From: CAWCPR01 sp963797475
Lineage (GTDB): Bacteria; Chloroflexota; Anaerolineae; Anaerolineales; UBA4823
NCBI GenBank assembly: GCA_963797475.1
Contig: CAWCPR010000001.1
Span: 992,001 to 1,056,000, forward strand
Direction: 5' to 3'
DNA: 64,000 bases
In this document: positions 26,509 to 35,500 of the stretch, piece by piece
Numbering within the stretch: position 1 is the first letter of the stretch
Layout: every line of letters starts with the position of its first letter
Notes under the pieces: model-generated
What the model saw: the letters and a program-made list of their open reading frames with translations, nothing else
What the model was told of the DNA's origin: nothing
Database searches by the model: none
Program-made: the position numbers and the translations under genes

Positions 26509-26527
26509 AAGTATTTCCAGGTAGCCT

Positions 26528-27052
26528 TTAATGTGAGTTCAGGGGGGTGCGCAGTTCATGGGAAATATTTGCGATGAAATTTGATTTTAGCTGGTTAAGT
26601 TCGGTGAGCCGGTCCAAAGCCCGCTGCAGGTCGAGAGTCCGTTCCAGCACTCTTTTCTCTAACTGGCGGTTATTTTCTCTCAAAGCGTTCTGCAACTGCA
26701 ATATCTGCGAAGTGATGATCTCATCTAAAACCCCCCGGCTAACCAATCCCAATTCGAGCAGGGCCTGCCCTAAAAGAATTGCAGTTCCTTCAGATGAGCG
26801 CTTCTTTTGATACGAAAGGGCATGTTGCAGGTCTACTGGCTTGATAATTCCTTTCTCGATCATCAAGTCGCCTACCCGAGGTACGAGCACTTCCGGGGCG
26901 AGTGGCACCCCTACCGGAAGTTCGGGTAAACTGGCAACATCCCGCTCAGCGATTGCCGCAGCCATGGCAAGATCCACGCCACAGTGAACGCAGTTACGGT
27001 TTTGTGGATCCACCAGTTCACCACAATTAGGACAATGTATTTCAACGGGCAT
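26528..27052 (-). CDS. N-terminal part of a frameshifted sensor kinase: zinc ribbon, MshEN-like domain, HisKA
   Basis: 174 residues. Two zinc knuckles open the protein (CPNC at 7-10, CVHC at 21-24). Residues 59-116 hold two copies of the pattern seen in MshEN domains, R/L-x-G-x-x-L/M-x-x-x-G-x-I/V-x(4)-L, each ending in Gln (59-82 and 94-116); MshEN domains are known c-di-GMP receptors. A coiled coil (about 118-155) leads to HisKA with His165 in 'ISHELRTP', where the frame breaks. The remaining kinase is in the ORF at 25843-26508. Ligand binding is inference from the pattern. The start ATG has only a weak GGTGG site. Confidence 0.8.
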   Translation of the reverse strand: MPVEIHCPNCGELVDPQNRNCVHCGVDLAMAAAIAERDVASLPELPVGVPLAPEVLVPRVGDLMIEKGIIKPVDLQHALSYQKKRSSEGTAILLGQALLELGLVSRGVLDEIITSQILQLQNALRENNRQLEKRVLERTLDLQRALDRLTELNQLKSNFIANISHELRTPLNSH

Positions 27053-27373
27053 GATTCCACCAAGGTTTAATAATCATATCATATCCTTTATCGCCATAAC
27101 AAGCAAATCACCATCCAGGTCTAGACATTTACGCAGGAAGCTTTATCCTTAACAACGGATCCGACACCTCAATACATTAAAGAAAAGTTAAATGGATGGC
27201 AAAATTTTTAAAGGTCTCAATCTTCTTTGTAAAGTGTTTGTAAGGTACATTGAAAGAGTTTTAGTGCATAATTGAGGACATCTAGCAGGGGATTACCAGG
27301 CGGAAGAACGATTAATAAACAGAATACAACGCAACCCCAACAATGCTGATGACTTCCATCTGGGGAGGACACC
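27053..27373. other. Divergent intergenic region between sensor kinase and stand-alone receiver
   Basis: About 320 bases, AT-rich, with no coding frame. TATGAT near the kinase side and CATAAT near 27268 on the plus strand are possible -10 elements without good -35 partners. No repeat copy is present. Confidence 0.4.
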
Positions 27374-27781
27374 GTGCTAACGAGAGTATTAGTCGTCGAT
27401 GACGACGTAGAAATGACCGATTTGATCAAATTAATATTGGAGCCTACCATCTACGAGGTGACTTCTTCTAATTCGGGTTTGGAAGGCCTGGAATTAGCGC
27501 ATAAGCTGCGCCCGGATGTAGTCATCATTGACCTGATCATGCCCGGGATGGATGGTTGGCAGGTATGCAAAGAGATTCGCAAGTTCAGCCAGGTTCCGAT
27601 CCTGGTGCTCTCTGCGATCAGCAACCCGAGCCTGGTTGCGCGCGCCTTGGATGAAGGCGCGGATGATTATTTGCTGAAACCGATGCCAAGTGGGGTACTC
27701 ATTGCGCATCTTAAGAATTTGACGCGCCGGGCGCGGGCCGAACGAGAAGCCAACCACGCGAATGTAAATATCTCCCTTTGA
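27374..27781 (+). CDS. Stand-alone response regulator receiver protein
   Basis: 135 residues from a GTG start with GGGGAGGA upstream. A single receiver domain: acidic pair Asp9-Asp10, phospho-acceptor Asp53 ('VIIDLIMPGMDG') and Lys102 ('LLKPM'). After the domain only a basic 15-residue tail remains, so there is no output domain (CheY/Spo0F-like). It is divergent from the kinase operon and could act as a phosphate sink or relay for those kinases. Confidence 0.9.
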   Translation: MLTRVLVVDDDVEMTDLIKLILEPTIYEVTSSNSGLEGLELAHKLRPDVVIIDLIMPGMDGWQVCKEIRKFSQVPILVLSAISNPSLVARALDEGADDYLLKPMPSGVLIAHLKNLTRRARAEREANHANVNISL

Positions 27782-27920
27782 TCCTGGCGGCACTTGGATT
27801 AGAATAGAATTTTGACCTGACCGAAAATCTGTTGAGCAGGGTATTTCGGCGCGAAGGTTTTATTTCTCCCCACACTCAACCGATTATCGGAGAGAGGTTA
27901 CTCTTCCCAGGAGGCAAGTC

Positions 27921-28217
27921 GTGCAAACCTGTTCAAAGTGCCATATCCAATCCCCAGACTCGGCTGCGGTCTGTGTGAACTGCCAGGCGGATTTGCGCGA
28001 GTGGTCTACCACAGCCATAGCGCTGAATCGATTCAAAGAAAACCCACGCGTCAAGTATGTGCGCGTCGTTGTCTCAAATGATTGCTGCCCTGCCTGCCAG
28101 GAATTAGAAGGGGCATATAAGATGGATGAAGCCCCCAGTTTACCTGCCGAAGGGTGCTCCCACCCTTTAGGCTGTCGCTGTTTTTACCAGCCATTCCTAA
28201 CAGAGATTTACCCGTAA
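27921..28217 (+). CDS. Small cysteine-rich zinc-ribbon protein
   Basis: 98 residues from a GTG with AGGAGG at 27909-27914. The N-terminus has a zinc ribbon (CSKC 4-7, CVNC 18-21). The C-terminal half has 'CCPAC' and, near the end, 'HPLGCRCFYQP', which resembles the 'C..C..l.G......HPnCRC' pattern at the end of phage Mu gpF-like head morphogenesis proteins. The resemblance is short and no phage genes are near, so the function is left open. Confidence 0.7.
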   Translation: MQTCSKCHIQSPDSAAVCVNCQADLREWSTTAIALNRFKENPRVKYVRVVVSNDCCPACQELEGAYKMDEAPSLPAEGCSHPLGCRCFYQPFLTEIYP

Positions 28218-28262
28218 TCTATCCAGAAAACATAGGGGCTCAACCTGTCTGGCAATGTGATT

Positions 28263-28427
28263 TTATCCCCCCATATGTGACCCTGATTCTAAATACTGAC
28301 GTGCGAATTCCAAAGCGGCCGCACGATCTTGGAGCATGCCCGTAGCCTGAGCTTCGCGGATGGCCTCTAGCAGCTCGCCGACTAACGGCCCGGGTTTAAG
28401 GTTAAGGCCTGGATTAATTCGTGACCG
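28263..28427 (-). pseudogene. Displaced C-terminal tail of the CCA-type nucleotidyltransferase
   Basis: Read past the stop of the main ORF, the sequence encodes 'NGHELIQALTL' in one frame and 'KPGPLVGELLEAIREAQATG' plus about 25 more residues in another, ending at a TAA at 28263-28265. This is the expected end of the family. Removing one T at 28430-28433 and adding one A at about 28395 makes it continuous with the main ORF. Confidence 0.75.
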
Positions 28428-29780
28428 TTAAATCAACCCAGGGGGTTTAACGCTCAATTCTGGGGATTCCCACCAGGCTGCGAATAAGCTCCTGACCAAA
28501 TTCAAATAGTTGATCCACAATTCCTGGGGTAAATCCGGACCATAAGTCGCCAGAGTATCCGCCAGGGAGAGCAGGCAAATATCTACACCGGCGTCTTTCG
28601 TGTCACGAAAAAAACGGTAGATCGCTCGCCGGGTGGGATCTTGACCGGTCTGGGCAAGCAGGAGCGGGCGCATGTGGTGGCGGACGATGGTTTTCAATCT
28701 TTCGACCTCTTCGCTGCTTAACCGTAACTGTCGCGCCCGTTTTCCGGCAAATTCAGCACCGATAGCATCGTGTTCAAAGAAGCGAATCCGTCCAGTTTCG
28801 TCAACCTGGCGCGTGACGGGTTTCCCCGCGTCGTGATATAACGCTGCCAGGAATAACAACATCCGGCGTGAACGGTCGGGTGTAAACCTGACAGAAAGGT
28901 GTTCGTGGATTTGGCGGCGGTAGCGACCCAATTGAAGTGAGGCCTGTCCCAGGGTGACATTTTCTGCCATCCTGCGCTTGAAAGGCATGTCGAGGACTGC
29001 CAGTAAATCGTTGAGCTTGTTGACCACACCCAGGGTGTGGTTCCAGACATCGTAAACGTGCGGCGGCGATTGATCCACTCCCTTCAAGGCTGGCATTTCG
29101 GGTAATACCTGCGCCAGTGCGCCGATAATATCCAGGGAGGCCAGCGCCGCGGCAGGCTTGGGTCCCCCCATAATACGAAAAAGTTCGTCCCTTAAGCGCT
29201 CAGGGGAGACTTGGGGCAACCCGGATACCGCCTGTCGCATCGACTTGCGTGTCTCTTTTTGAATGTAAAAACTAAAGGCAGTCGCCAGGCGAACGGCGCG
29301 TAATATTCGCACCGGGTCGTCCTGGAAAGCATTCGCTGAACAGGCTCGCAAGATCCTGGCGCGCAAATCCGCCGCCCCGCCCAGCGGATCCAAAAGCTTG
29401 AAGAGGTCTCCCATGGAGACAGCCATGGCGTTGATGGTGAAATCCCGCAGCCGCAAATCGCTTTCCAGGTCTGGACCGCGCATCGCCGCAAAATCGACGA
29501 TCTGTCGATCGCCGTCCGCTGGGATAAGAACCAGCCGCGCGGTCAGGCGCGCTTCATCCAGTGGATAAAAGGCGGCGCCAATAGCGTCTGCCACGTCCCG
29601 GCTGATCTTCATCACATTGCCGCTCAGGACGAAATCCAGGTCGTGAGTGGGGTGACCCAGCAAGGCATCCCGAACTGCCCCGCCGACCAGATAAACTTGG
29701 GAGCTGTCCGGCAGTGCGCGGCCTACTTTTTCGATTAAATCGGGGAAAACAAGACCGTTCGGCGGCCCCTCATTCGTCAT
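28428..29780 (-). CDS. CCA tRNA nucleotidyltransferase / poly(A) polymerase family with HD domain
   Basis: 450 residues of the class II nucleotidyltransferase fold: 'VYLVGGAVRDALLG' and 'THDLDFV' with the catalytic DxD, 'RDFTINAMA' and the 'DPVRILRAVRLA' neck. A C-terminal HD domain contains 'LYHDAGKP'. Likely role: adding or repairing the 3' CCA of tRNAs; a poly(A) polymerase role cannot be excluded. It overlaps hpt by 11 bases, forming tdk-hpt-cca. The frame ends early at 'PPGLI'; the missing tail is found downstream behind two compensating single-base changes in A/T runs. Confidence 0.88.
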   Translation of the reverse strand: MTNEGPPNGLVFPDLIEKVGRALPDSSQVYLVGGAVRDALLGHPTHDLDFVLSGNVMKISRDVADAIGAAFYPLDEARLTARLVLIPADGDRQIVDFAAMRGPDLESDLRLRDFTINAMAVSMGDLFKLLDPLGGAADLRARILRACSANAFQDDPVRILRAVRLATAFSFYIQKETRKSMRQAVSGLPQVSPERLRDELFRIMGGPKPAAALASLDIIGALAQVLPEMPALKGVDQSPPHVYDVWNHTLGVVNKLNDLLAVLDMPFKRRMAENVTLGQASLQLGRYRRQIHEHLSVRFTPDRSRRMLLFLAALYHDAGKPVTRQVDETGRIRFFEHDAIGAEFAGKRARQLRLSSEEVERLKTIVRHHMRPLLLAQTGQDPTRRAIYRFFRDTKDAGVDICLLSLADTLATYGPDLPQELWINYLNLVRSLFAAWWESPELSVKPPGLI

Positions 29781-30336
29781 CTTTCTGCACGGGCTGGAAG
29801 CGGTCCAGATTCACACTGGCAATAAAGGGCAGGTTGCGATAATACTCATCCATATCCAACCCATAACCGAAAACGAATTTATTGGGAATCTCAAAACCAC
29901 AATAATGGATAGGGACATTCACCTCACGGCGATCCGGCTTATCTAACAACGTACACACACGCAGGCTTTTTGGGTGCCTGGTTTCGAGAAAATCCAAGAC
30001 GGAAGCGATCGTATACCCACTATCGACGATGTCTTCGACCAACAGGACATTGCGATCCTGAATGTCTTCCTTTAAGTCAAGCGTTATACGCACCTGGCCT
30101 GTGCTCTGGCGTGCGCCGCCGTAGGAGGAGACAGCCATAAAATCGATGGTATTCGGCACGTCGATCTGGCGCATCAAATCAGATAAAAACAGCACCCCAC
30201 CCCGCAGAATACAGATCAGGTGAAGTGTTTCGCCGCGGTAATCTCTGCTAATTTGTGCTCCCAATTCAGCAATTCGCTGGCGCAGCTGGTCTTCACTGAC
30301 CAGGATTTCATCCAGATATTCGCGATAATCCTGCAT
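29770..30336 (-). CDS. hpt: Hypoxanthine phosphoribosyltransferase
   Basis: Salvages hypoxanthine (and often guanine) to the nucleotide with PRPP. 188 residues, typical length. The PRPP-binding loop is 'LLVEDIVDSGYT' at about residue 100; 'CILRGGVLFLSDLMRQI' at 40-60 is the conserved N-terminal helix region, and 'FVFGYGLDMDEYYRNLPFIA' is the C-terminal purine-binding region. The start overlaps the stop of tdk by one base (TAATG), and the end overlaps the nucleotidyltransferase gene by 11 bases. Bacterial hpt is often beside tilS and ftsH; here it is with tdk instead. Confidence 0.93.
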   Translation of the reverse strand: MQDYREYLDEILVSEDQLRQRIAELGAQISRDYRGETLHLICILRGGVLFLSDLMRQIDVPNTIDFMAVSSYGGARQSTGQVRITLDLKEDIQDRNVLLVEDIVDSGYTIASVLDFLETRHPKSLRVCTLLDKPDRREVNVPIHYCGFEIPNKFVFGYGLDMDEYYRNLPFIASVNLDRFQPVQKDDE

Positions 30337-30926
30337 TACGACTTGCTGGCCTCCTTCTTCCTGGGTACCTGGTGGTGGTGCCTGCAGCGGGCTTCATACA
30401 GCTCGGAAGCACCCACGATCACGATCGGGTCGTCATAATAAGCCGGCTTGCCATTCACCAGGCGCTGGGTACGGCTGGCTGCCTCCCCGCAGACCATGCA
30501 GATCGCGTGGAGCTTGTCTACCCGTTCCGCCTGGGCCATCAGTTGAGGCATCGGGCCAAAGGGCTCGCCGCGAAAGTCCGTGTCCAATCCTGCAACGATC
30601 ACTCGCAGGCCCTTGTCGGCCAATTGCTGAACGATCTCGGAGATCTCAGGACCGAAAAACTGGGCCTCATCGATGGCCACAACGGTGGTGTCCGCATCCA
30701 GAATAGCGCGAATATCGGCGGCAGATACAATCGGCACGGCATCGTAATCGCTGCCCGCATGAGAGGTCACCTTCTCCCCAGCATAACGATTATCGATAAC
30801 CGGTTTAAATACCTGGACTTTCTGGCGTGCGATGGTCGCCCTTCGCAGGCGGCGGATTAACTCGTCCGTTTTACCGCTGAACATAGAGCCAGTCACGACT
30901 TCAATGGATCCGGTATGATGTTTCAT
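30336..30926 (-). CDS. tdk: Thymidine kinase
   Basis: Phosphorylates thymidine to dTMP with ATP (type II, TK1-like). 196 residues. Walker A 'GSMFSGKT' is at 12-19, 'AIDEAQFF' carries the catalytic Glu region, and the lasso/zinc domain has 'CMVCGEAASRTQR' and a second pair 'CRHHH', where His replaces the last Cys. An SD (GAGGAG) precedes the ATG. It is the first gene of tdk-hpt-cca, a nucleotide salvage and tRNA maturation operon. Confidence 0.94.
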   Translation of the reverse strand: MKHHTGSIEVVTGSMFSGKTDELIRRLRRATIARQKVQVFKPVIDNRYAGEKVTSHAGSDYDAVPIVSAADIRAILDADTTVVAIDEAQFFGPEISEIVQQLADKGLRVIVAGLDTDFRGEPFGPMPQLMAQAERVDKLHAICMVCGEAASRTQRLVNGKPAYYDDPIVIVGASELYEARCRHHHQVPRKKEASKS

Positions 30927-31007
30927 AAGACTCCTCTAAGCGGATATACACCGGATATTTTACCGCCTGCCTGGGTCGCCCGGCAAGACAATTTTCAGGA
31001 GAATAAG

Positions 31008-31048
31008 AACAGGCAGGTGCCCTGGCTTCAGCCCGGCATCTGCCTGTT
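31008..31048 (-). terminator. Terminator of the rplU-rpmA-rpmE operon
   Basis: AACAGGCAGGTGCC (31008-31021) pairs with GGCATCTGCCTGTT (31035-31048), a long stem with one mismatch. On the minus strand it is followed by CTTATTC, a modest T-rich stretch, and lies about 30 bases after the rpmE stop. Confidence 0.7.
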
Positions 31049-31074
31049 TTCAAATCCAAAATCTGGCCAGAAAG

Positions 31075-31548
31075 CTAAACGGTAATCTCCTCGGCAGCCT
31101 CCGGAAGCTCATAGCCAAACTGGCGCAGGCGCTTCTTCAAATCTGCCAGCGATTTACGCCCAAAGCCTTCGACCGCTAACAAGCTGGCTTCACCGTGTGA
31201 TAAGCGCTCCAATACCTGACCTACGTTCGAGAGGCCTGCATTGGCAAGCATCTCCGTAGGACGGGCGCCCAGGCCGAGCTCTTCAATCGGGCGATCCAAT
31301 GATGTGCGGGCTGCTTCACGGGCTTCTTGCTCGTCTATATACTGCTGGCGGGCTTGCAGCTTCTTATAAAAACGATCGACCTGGCCTTCGGTATCCACGA
31401 TGCGCTGCTCCCCCGTATAGAATGGGTGGCATTTCGAGCAAACATCGGTGTGAATCACCTTCTTGGTGGAACCTGTCGTCCAGGTATTTCCGCATGCGCA
31501 GATCACCTGAGCATCGGGGTAATAAGTTGGATGGATATCTGGTTTCAT
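31075..31548 (-). CDS. rpmE: Ribosomal protein L31 with C-terminal RNA polymerase alpha-CTD-like domain
   Basis: 157 residues from 'MKPDIHPTYYPDAQV'; an ORF 30 bases longer exists but L31 homologues start here. Residues 1-70 are L31 of the zinc-binding type with Cys17, Cys19, Cys37, Cys40 and 'HPFYTGEQRIVDTEGQVDRF'. Normal L31 ends there. The extra 85 residues include 84-148, which follow the alpha-CTD pattern: 'RPIEELGLGARPTEMLANAG', 'NVGQVLERL', 'LLAVEGFGRKSLADLKKRL', 'FGYELPE'. This helix-hairpin-helix fold binds DNA or protein in RNA polymerase. The fusion is read continuously with no internal start or stop. It ends the rplU-rpmA-rpmE operon. Confidence 0.9.
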   Translation of the reverse strand: MKPDIHPTYYPDAQVICACGNTWTTGSTKKVIHTDVCSKCHPFYTGEQRIVDTEGQVDRFYKKLQARQQYIDEQEAREAARTSLDRPIEELGLGARPTEMLANAGLSNVGQVLERLSHGEASLLAVEGFGRKSLADLKKRLRQFGYELPEAAEEITV

Positions 31549-31592
31549 TTCCGCTAAATCCTCTCGAGACCTAAACAACGCCGTTCAGGTCG

Positions 31593-31868
31593 CTATGATT
31601 GTTTTTGTTCTTCCGCTACCGGCAAAATACTGACACGTTTTCGATTGTCGCGGATCGTCTCGTAGACGACAACACCTTCTGCAATCGCAAACAAGGTATG
31701 ATCTCTCCCTACGCCTACGTTCTTACCTGGCTTGATGTGTGTGCCATGCTGGCGCACCAGGATATTACCCGACAACACATATTCGCCGCCGTACTTTTTT
31801 ACGCCCAGGCGCTGGCCTTTACTGTCTCGTCCATTGCGGCTTGACCCGCCGCCTTTTTTGTGTGCCAT
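31593..31868 (-). CDS. rpmA: 50S ribosomal protein L27
   Basis: 91 residues from 'MAHKKGGGSSRNGRDSKGQR', the usual start; the open frame reaches 36 bases further upstream but would overlap rplU. L27 binds near the peptidyl-transferase centre. The Firmicutes-type N-terminal extension cleaved by Prp is absent: the protein begins directly with AHKKGGGS. It lies 10 bases downstream of rplU and 44 bases before rpmE. Confidence 0.97.
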   Translation of the reverse strand: MAHKKGGGSSRNGRDSKGQRLGVKKYGGEYVLSGNILVRQHGTHIKPGKNVGVGRDHTLFAIAEGVVVYETIRDNRKRVSILPVAEEQKQS

Positions 31869-31878
31869 GGTTACCTCA

Positions 31879-32199
31879 CTATTCCTCGACCGTAATGGAG
31901 TCAATCTGCAAACGAGTATATTTTTGGCGGTGGCCCGTCTTCACACGATAATGTTTTTTTGGCTTGTATTTGAAAACGATCACCTTAGGGCCTTTCACCT
32001 GGGAAAGGATCGTTGCCTTAACACTGGCCCCAGAAACGAAGGGAGTGCCGACATGAATTTCATCGCCATCTGAGACCAGAAGCACCCGGTCGAGATCGAC
32101 CTGTTCGCCAATTTCCGAGTTGTACAGGTCAACCTCAATCGTACCGCCCTCGACAGCCTTATACTGCTTGCCGCCGTCTTCAACAATTGCATATTTCAT
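31879..32199 (-). CDS. rplU: 50S ribosomal protein L21
   Basis: 106 residues with the family start 'MKYAIVEDGGKQYKAVEGG' and the conserved end 'VFKYKPKKHYRVKTGHRQKYTRLQI'. Structural protein of the large subunit. It is first in the operon with rpmA and rpmE, preceded by GGAGAAA and a leader of about 170 bases driven by a consensus promoter. Confidence 0.97.
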   Translation of the reverse strand: MKYAIVEDGGKQYKAVEGGTIEVDLYNSEIGEQVDLDRVLLVSDGDEIHVGTPFVSGASVKATILSQVKGPKVIVFKYKPKKHYRVKTGHRQKYTRLQIDSITVEE

Positions 32200-32371
32200 A
32201 ATTTTTCTCCAAGCTTCGCTTCACCGAACGATCCGCGTCGTGTGGGCACTTGAAATCCAGGCTGCTGAATAACAACCTGGCTCCATCCACTGCGTACTTC
32301 CTGTGCGCCGATGTGCGGGGAAGTTGGGGATACAAGATTTTGCCCCAGCATTAAGCTGCCGGGGCAGTGCG
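32200..32371 (-). promoter_or_regulatory. rplU leader with a conserved-looking hairpin (L21 leader-like)
   Basis: Between the predicted transcription start and rplU lie about 170 bases. Near the 5' end TGCCCC (32341-32346) pairs with GGGGCA (32361-32366), with an inner AGC/GCT stem around ATTAA. Position and size fit the L21 leaders that sense free L21, but I cannot confirm identity with any known leader family. Confidence 0.5.
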
Positions 32372-32377
32372 GACTGA

Positions 32378-32406
32378 ATTATAACGGTGTTGCGGGTGGA
32401 TGTCAA
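32378..32406 (-). promoter_or_regulatory. Consensus sigma70 promoter of rplU-rpmA-rpmE
   Basis: On the minus strand TTGACA (32401-32406) and TATAAT (32378-32383) are separated by exactly 17 bases: both hexamers match the consensus perfectly. It is the best promoter in the window. Confidence 0.92.
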
Positions 32407-32542
32407 CAATTTCCGGTCGCCGAATTTTCACATCCCAGAAATTTCTTACGGGATTTTTACAAAGCCAAACAAAAATGTCAAGCAATGGCGCCCATAAACG
32501 ATAGTAAGATTGAGAAAAGTGTGATTTTCGAATACCAACTAT

Positions 32543-35500
32543 ATGGCTACTTTTTGCACACAATGCGGTTTTCATAACCCTCCCGGAATGCGTTTCTGTG
32601 GAAACTGCGGCGCGCGCCTGGGCCAGGCTGCTGCAAGCAATCCCGGTCCTGGCGCTGCTCTCCAGCCGGACCTCACTGCGGTCCCCGAACAACTGGGGGT
32701 ATTGATGGGTGCGGACCTGGCCGATCGCCTGCAGCGCGCAGGAATCGAAGCTGCTGGTCAGCGCAGGAACGTCACCATCCTGTTCACCGATTTGAGTGGC
32801 TACACATCCCTATCGCAGCGCATGGATAGCGAGGACGTTTACGAGCTCGTCCAGCGCTACATCCAGGTCCTTTTGAACGACGTGTACAAATATGAGGGGA
32901 TCGTCGATAAACTCACCGGCGATGGCCTGATGGCCCTGTTCGGGGCGCCGATCGCTCACGAAAACAACGCTGAAAGGGCCGTACGCGCAGCGCTTGATAT
33001 GCAAGAGGATGTCAAAGATTTGGCGCAAGAGCTGCTGGATAGCCTTGGAATTCAAATCAGCATGCGGATCGGACTGCATGCCGGCACAGTGGTGGTTGGG
33101 GGCGTCGGATCCAACCTGATGATGGATTACACCGCCATCGGCGACACAGTCAACCTGGCTCACCGTATCGAGGAGGCCGCGCCTCCGGGCTCGATCCTGG
33201 TCAGTGAAAGCGTACGCCGCCAGACCCGGGCTTTATTCGATTTTCAGCAAGTGTCTGTCCTGCACCCCAAGGGTATCGATCACCCAGTGGCTGCTTTCAG
33301 CGTGGTTGGCGCGAAATCCCAGCCCGGAAGCGTGCGTGGGATCGAAGGCCTGCGGGCGCCGATGATCGGACGTGAAAGCGAATTAAACTGCCTGGTCGAA
33401 GCCATCGCCGACCTGACAAACCGCAATCGCGGTCAGGTGATTTTCATTACCGGTGAAGCTGGCCTCGGAAAAAGCCGCCTCACGGCAGAATTTCGCGCTG
33501 CCCTGGATCACTACCCGGTTCGCGTTTTAGAGGGACAGAGCCTGGCATACCGCCGCTCGATCTCCTATTGGATTTTCCAGGATCTGCTTTATAGCTTCCT
33601 CGGTTTACCGCGAAATACGCCTCAGGCCCGGGTAAGCGAATGCTTGAAAGAATGGGTCCAGGATGCGTTAGGACGCCAGGCGAAAGAAACTCTCGCCTAT
33701 ATCGAGCACCTGCTTTCGCTTCCGTATTCAGACCCGGCTACCGCCGAACGCTTGCGCTATCTGAACGCTGAACAACTCCGCCAACAAATCTTCCTGGCAG
33801 TTCGAGACCTGTTCCTTGCAGAAGCACAAAAAAAACCGTTGCTGGTTATCCTGGAAGACTTGCACTGGGCGGACGAAGCGTCTCTCGATTTGACACATTT
33901 CCTTCTCGAGCTGCTGCGTAAAGCGCCGATTTTCATCCTGGCCATCTCGCGCCAGATTTTACCTGGGGCGATGACAAAGATGGTAGATTGGGCGCAGGCG
34001 AATCTCGGCGAGCGTTTTCAACACATCCAGCTTAAGCACCTCTCTCTCGACCAAAGCGAGCGCCTGCTCTTTCAATTGATTACCACGCCTGCACTGCCTG
34101 AAAAACTGCGCAACCAGATTTTAATGCGGTCTGCCGGGATCCCATTTTACCTGGAAGAAATTTTGCGCATGCTCATCGACCAGGGCGCCATTCGCTTCGA
34201 GAGCAATGGATGGCAAATCGTCCCAGAAGTGGACGGGACCGATCTTGGCGTACCGGAGACCCTGCAAGGGCTTAATCTGGCTCGTTTCGACCGCCTTGAT
34301 AATCATCAGCGGCGGGTACTGCAGGCAGCCTCTGTGATCGGAAAGAACTTCAGCCTGCCCGTATTAACCGGGGTGTTAAAAACGACAAACTTTGAAAAAC
34401 TGCAGCAGTCTTTCGATTATTTGGTCGCGCGTGACTTTATTCTGCACAATCCAGAAGACCCTAAAGCCGAATACACTTTTCGCCATATTTTGATGTCCGA
34501 CGCAATCTATTCCACAATCCTTCGCCGTGAGCGCAGCAAAATGCACGGGGACGTTGGCCGGGTGATCGAAACACTTTACGCCGACCGTTTGGATACCCAG
34601 GTGGAGCTTTTGGCGAACCACTACCTTTGGAGCCCAGACAAAGATCGCGCCCTGCATTATTCAATCCTTGCAGGTCAGAAAGCGGCAGCCAGTTACGCTA
34701 ACGTGCAGTCTCAACAACACTACGAACAAGCCCTGGAACTGCTCTCCAAAGTCGCCCATACAACCATGCAGGCGATTCAGGTTCATATGGGCCTGGGAGA
34801 TGTGTTAGTGTTAGTCGGCGATTACGCTCAAGCGCGCAGCCATTTCGAAGAGGCACTTAAATCGATCGCCGGAGAGATTCACGGCTCGTTTATACAAGAA
34901 AATAGCATTTTAGAAAGAAAAATAGGCACTACATATGAGCGCCAGGGGGAATATGAAATGGCATTGGCCCACCTGAGCGAGGCTCAAAGCAGCCTGGAAG
35001 GGCGGTCAGAGCCGCTTCCGGTTGAAAAAGCCCTGATAAAAAATGACATCGGCTGGATCCAATTCGGGCTGGGGAATTTAAATGCTGCCCAGGAGCATTT
35101 ATCTCAAGCCCTGTCTCTCCTGGAAAACACCGATCACTACGATGTAATCGCTTCAATTTACAACCGCCTGGGAGGCGTCTTTTACCAAAGCGAACAGCTC
35201 GATCAGGCCAGCTATTACGTTCGAAAAAGCCTGGTGCTGCGCGAAGAGATTGGCGACACCGTAGCCGTCGCTCGCAGCTACAACAACTTGGGTCTATTAG
35301 GTTGGAAAAAGGGGGATTGGGATAACGCCCTGGAGAATTTCAAGCACAGCGTCAAACTGCATGCAAACCTGGGCGATATCGAAGGCACCATCCAACTGCG
35401 CAGTAATATCGGCCTTTTATTGACCGACAAGGGCGAACTTGAAGAGGCGCGCCAGCAGATCGAGGACAGCTTACAAGGGGCGCTTCAGATCGGCCACGGG

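Noticed and set aside
27921..28217. Phage head morphogenesis protein fragment
   Set aside because: Only a short cysteine pattern is shared and no phage genes are near; kept as a zinc-ribbon protein of unknown role.
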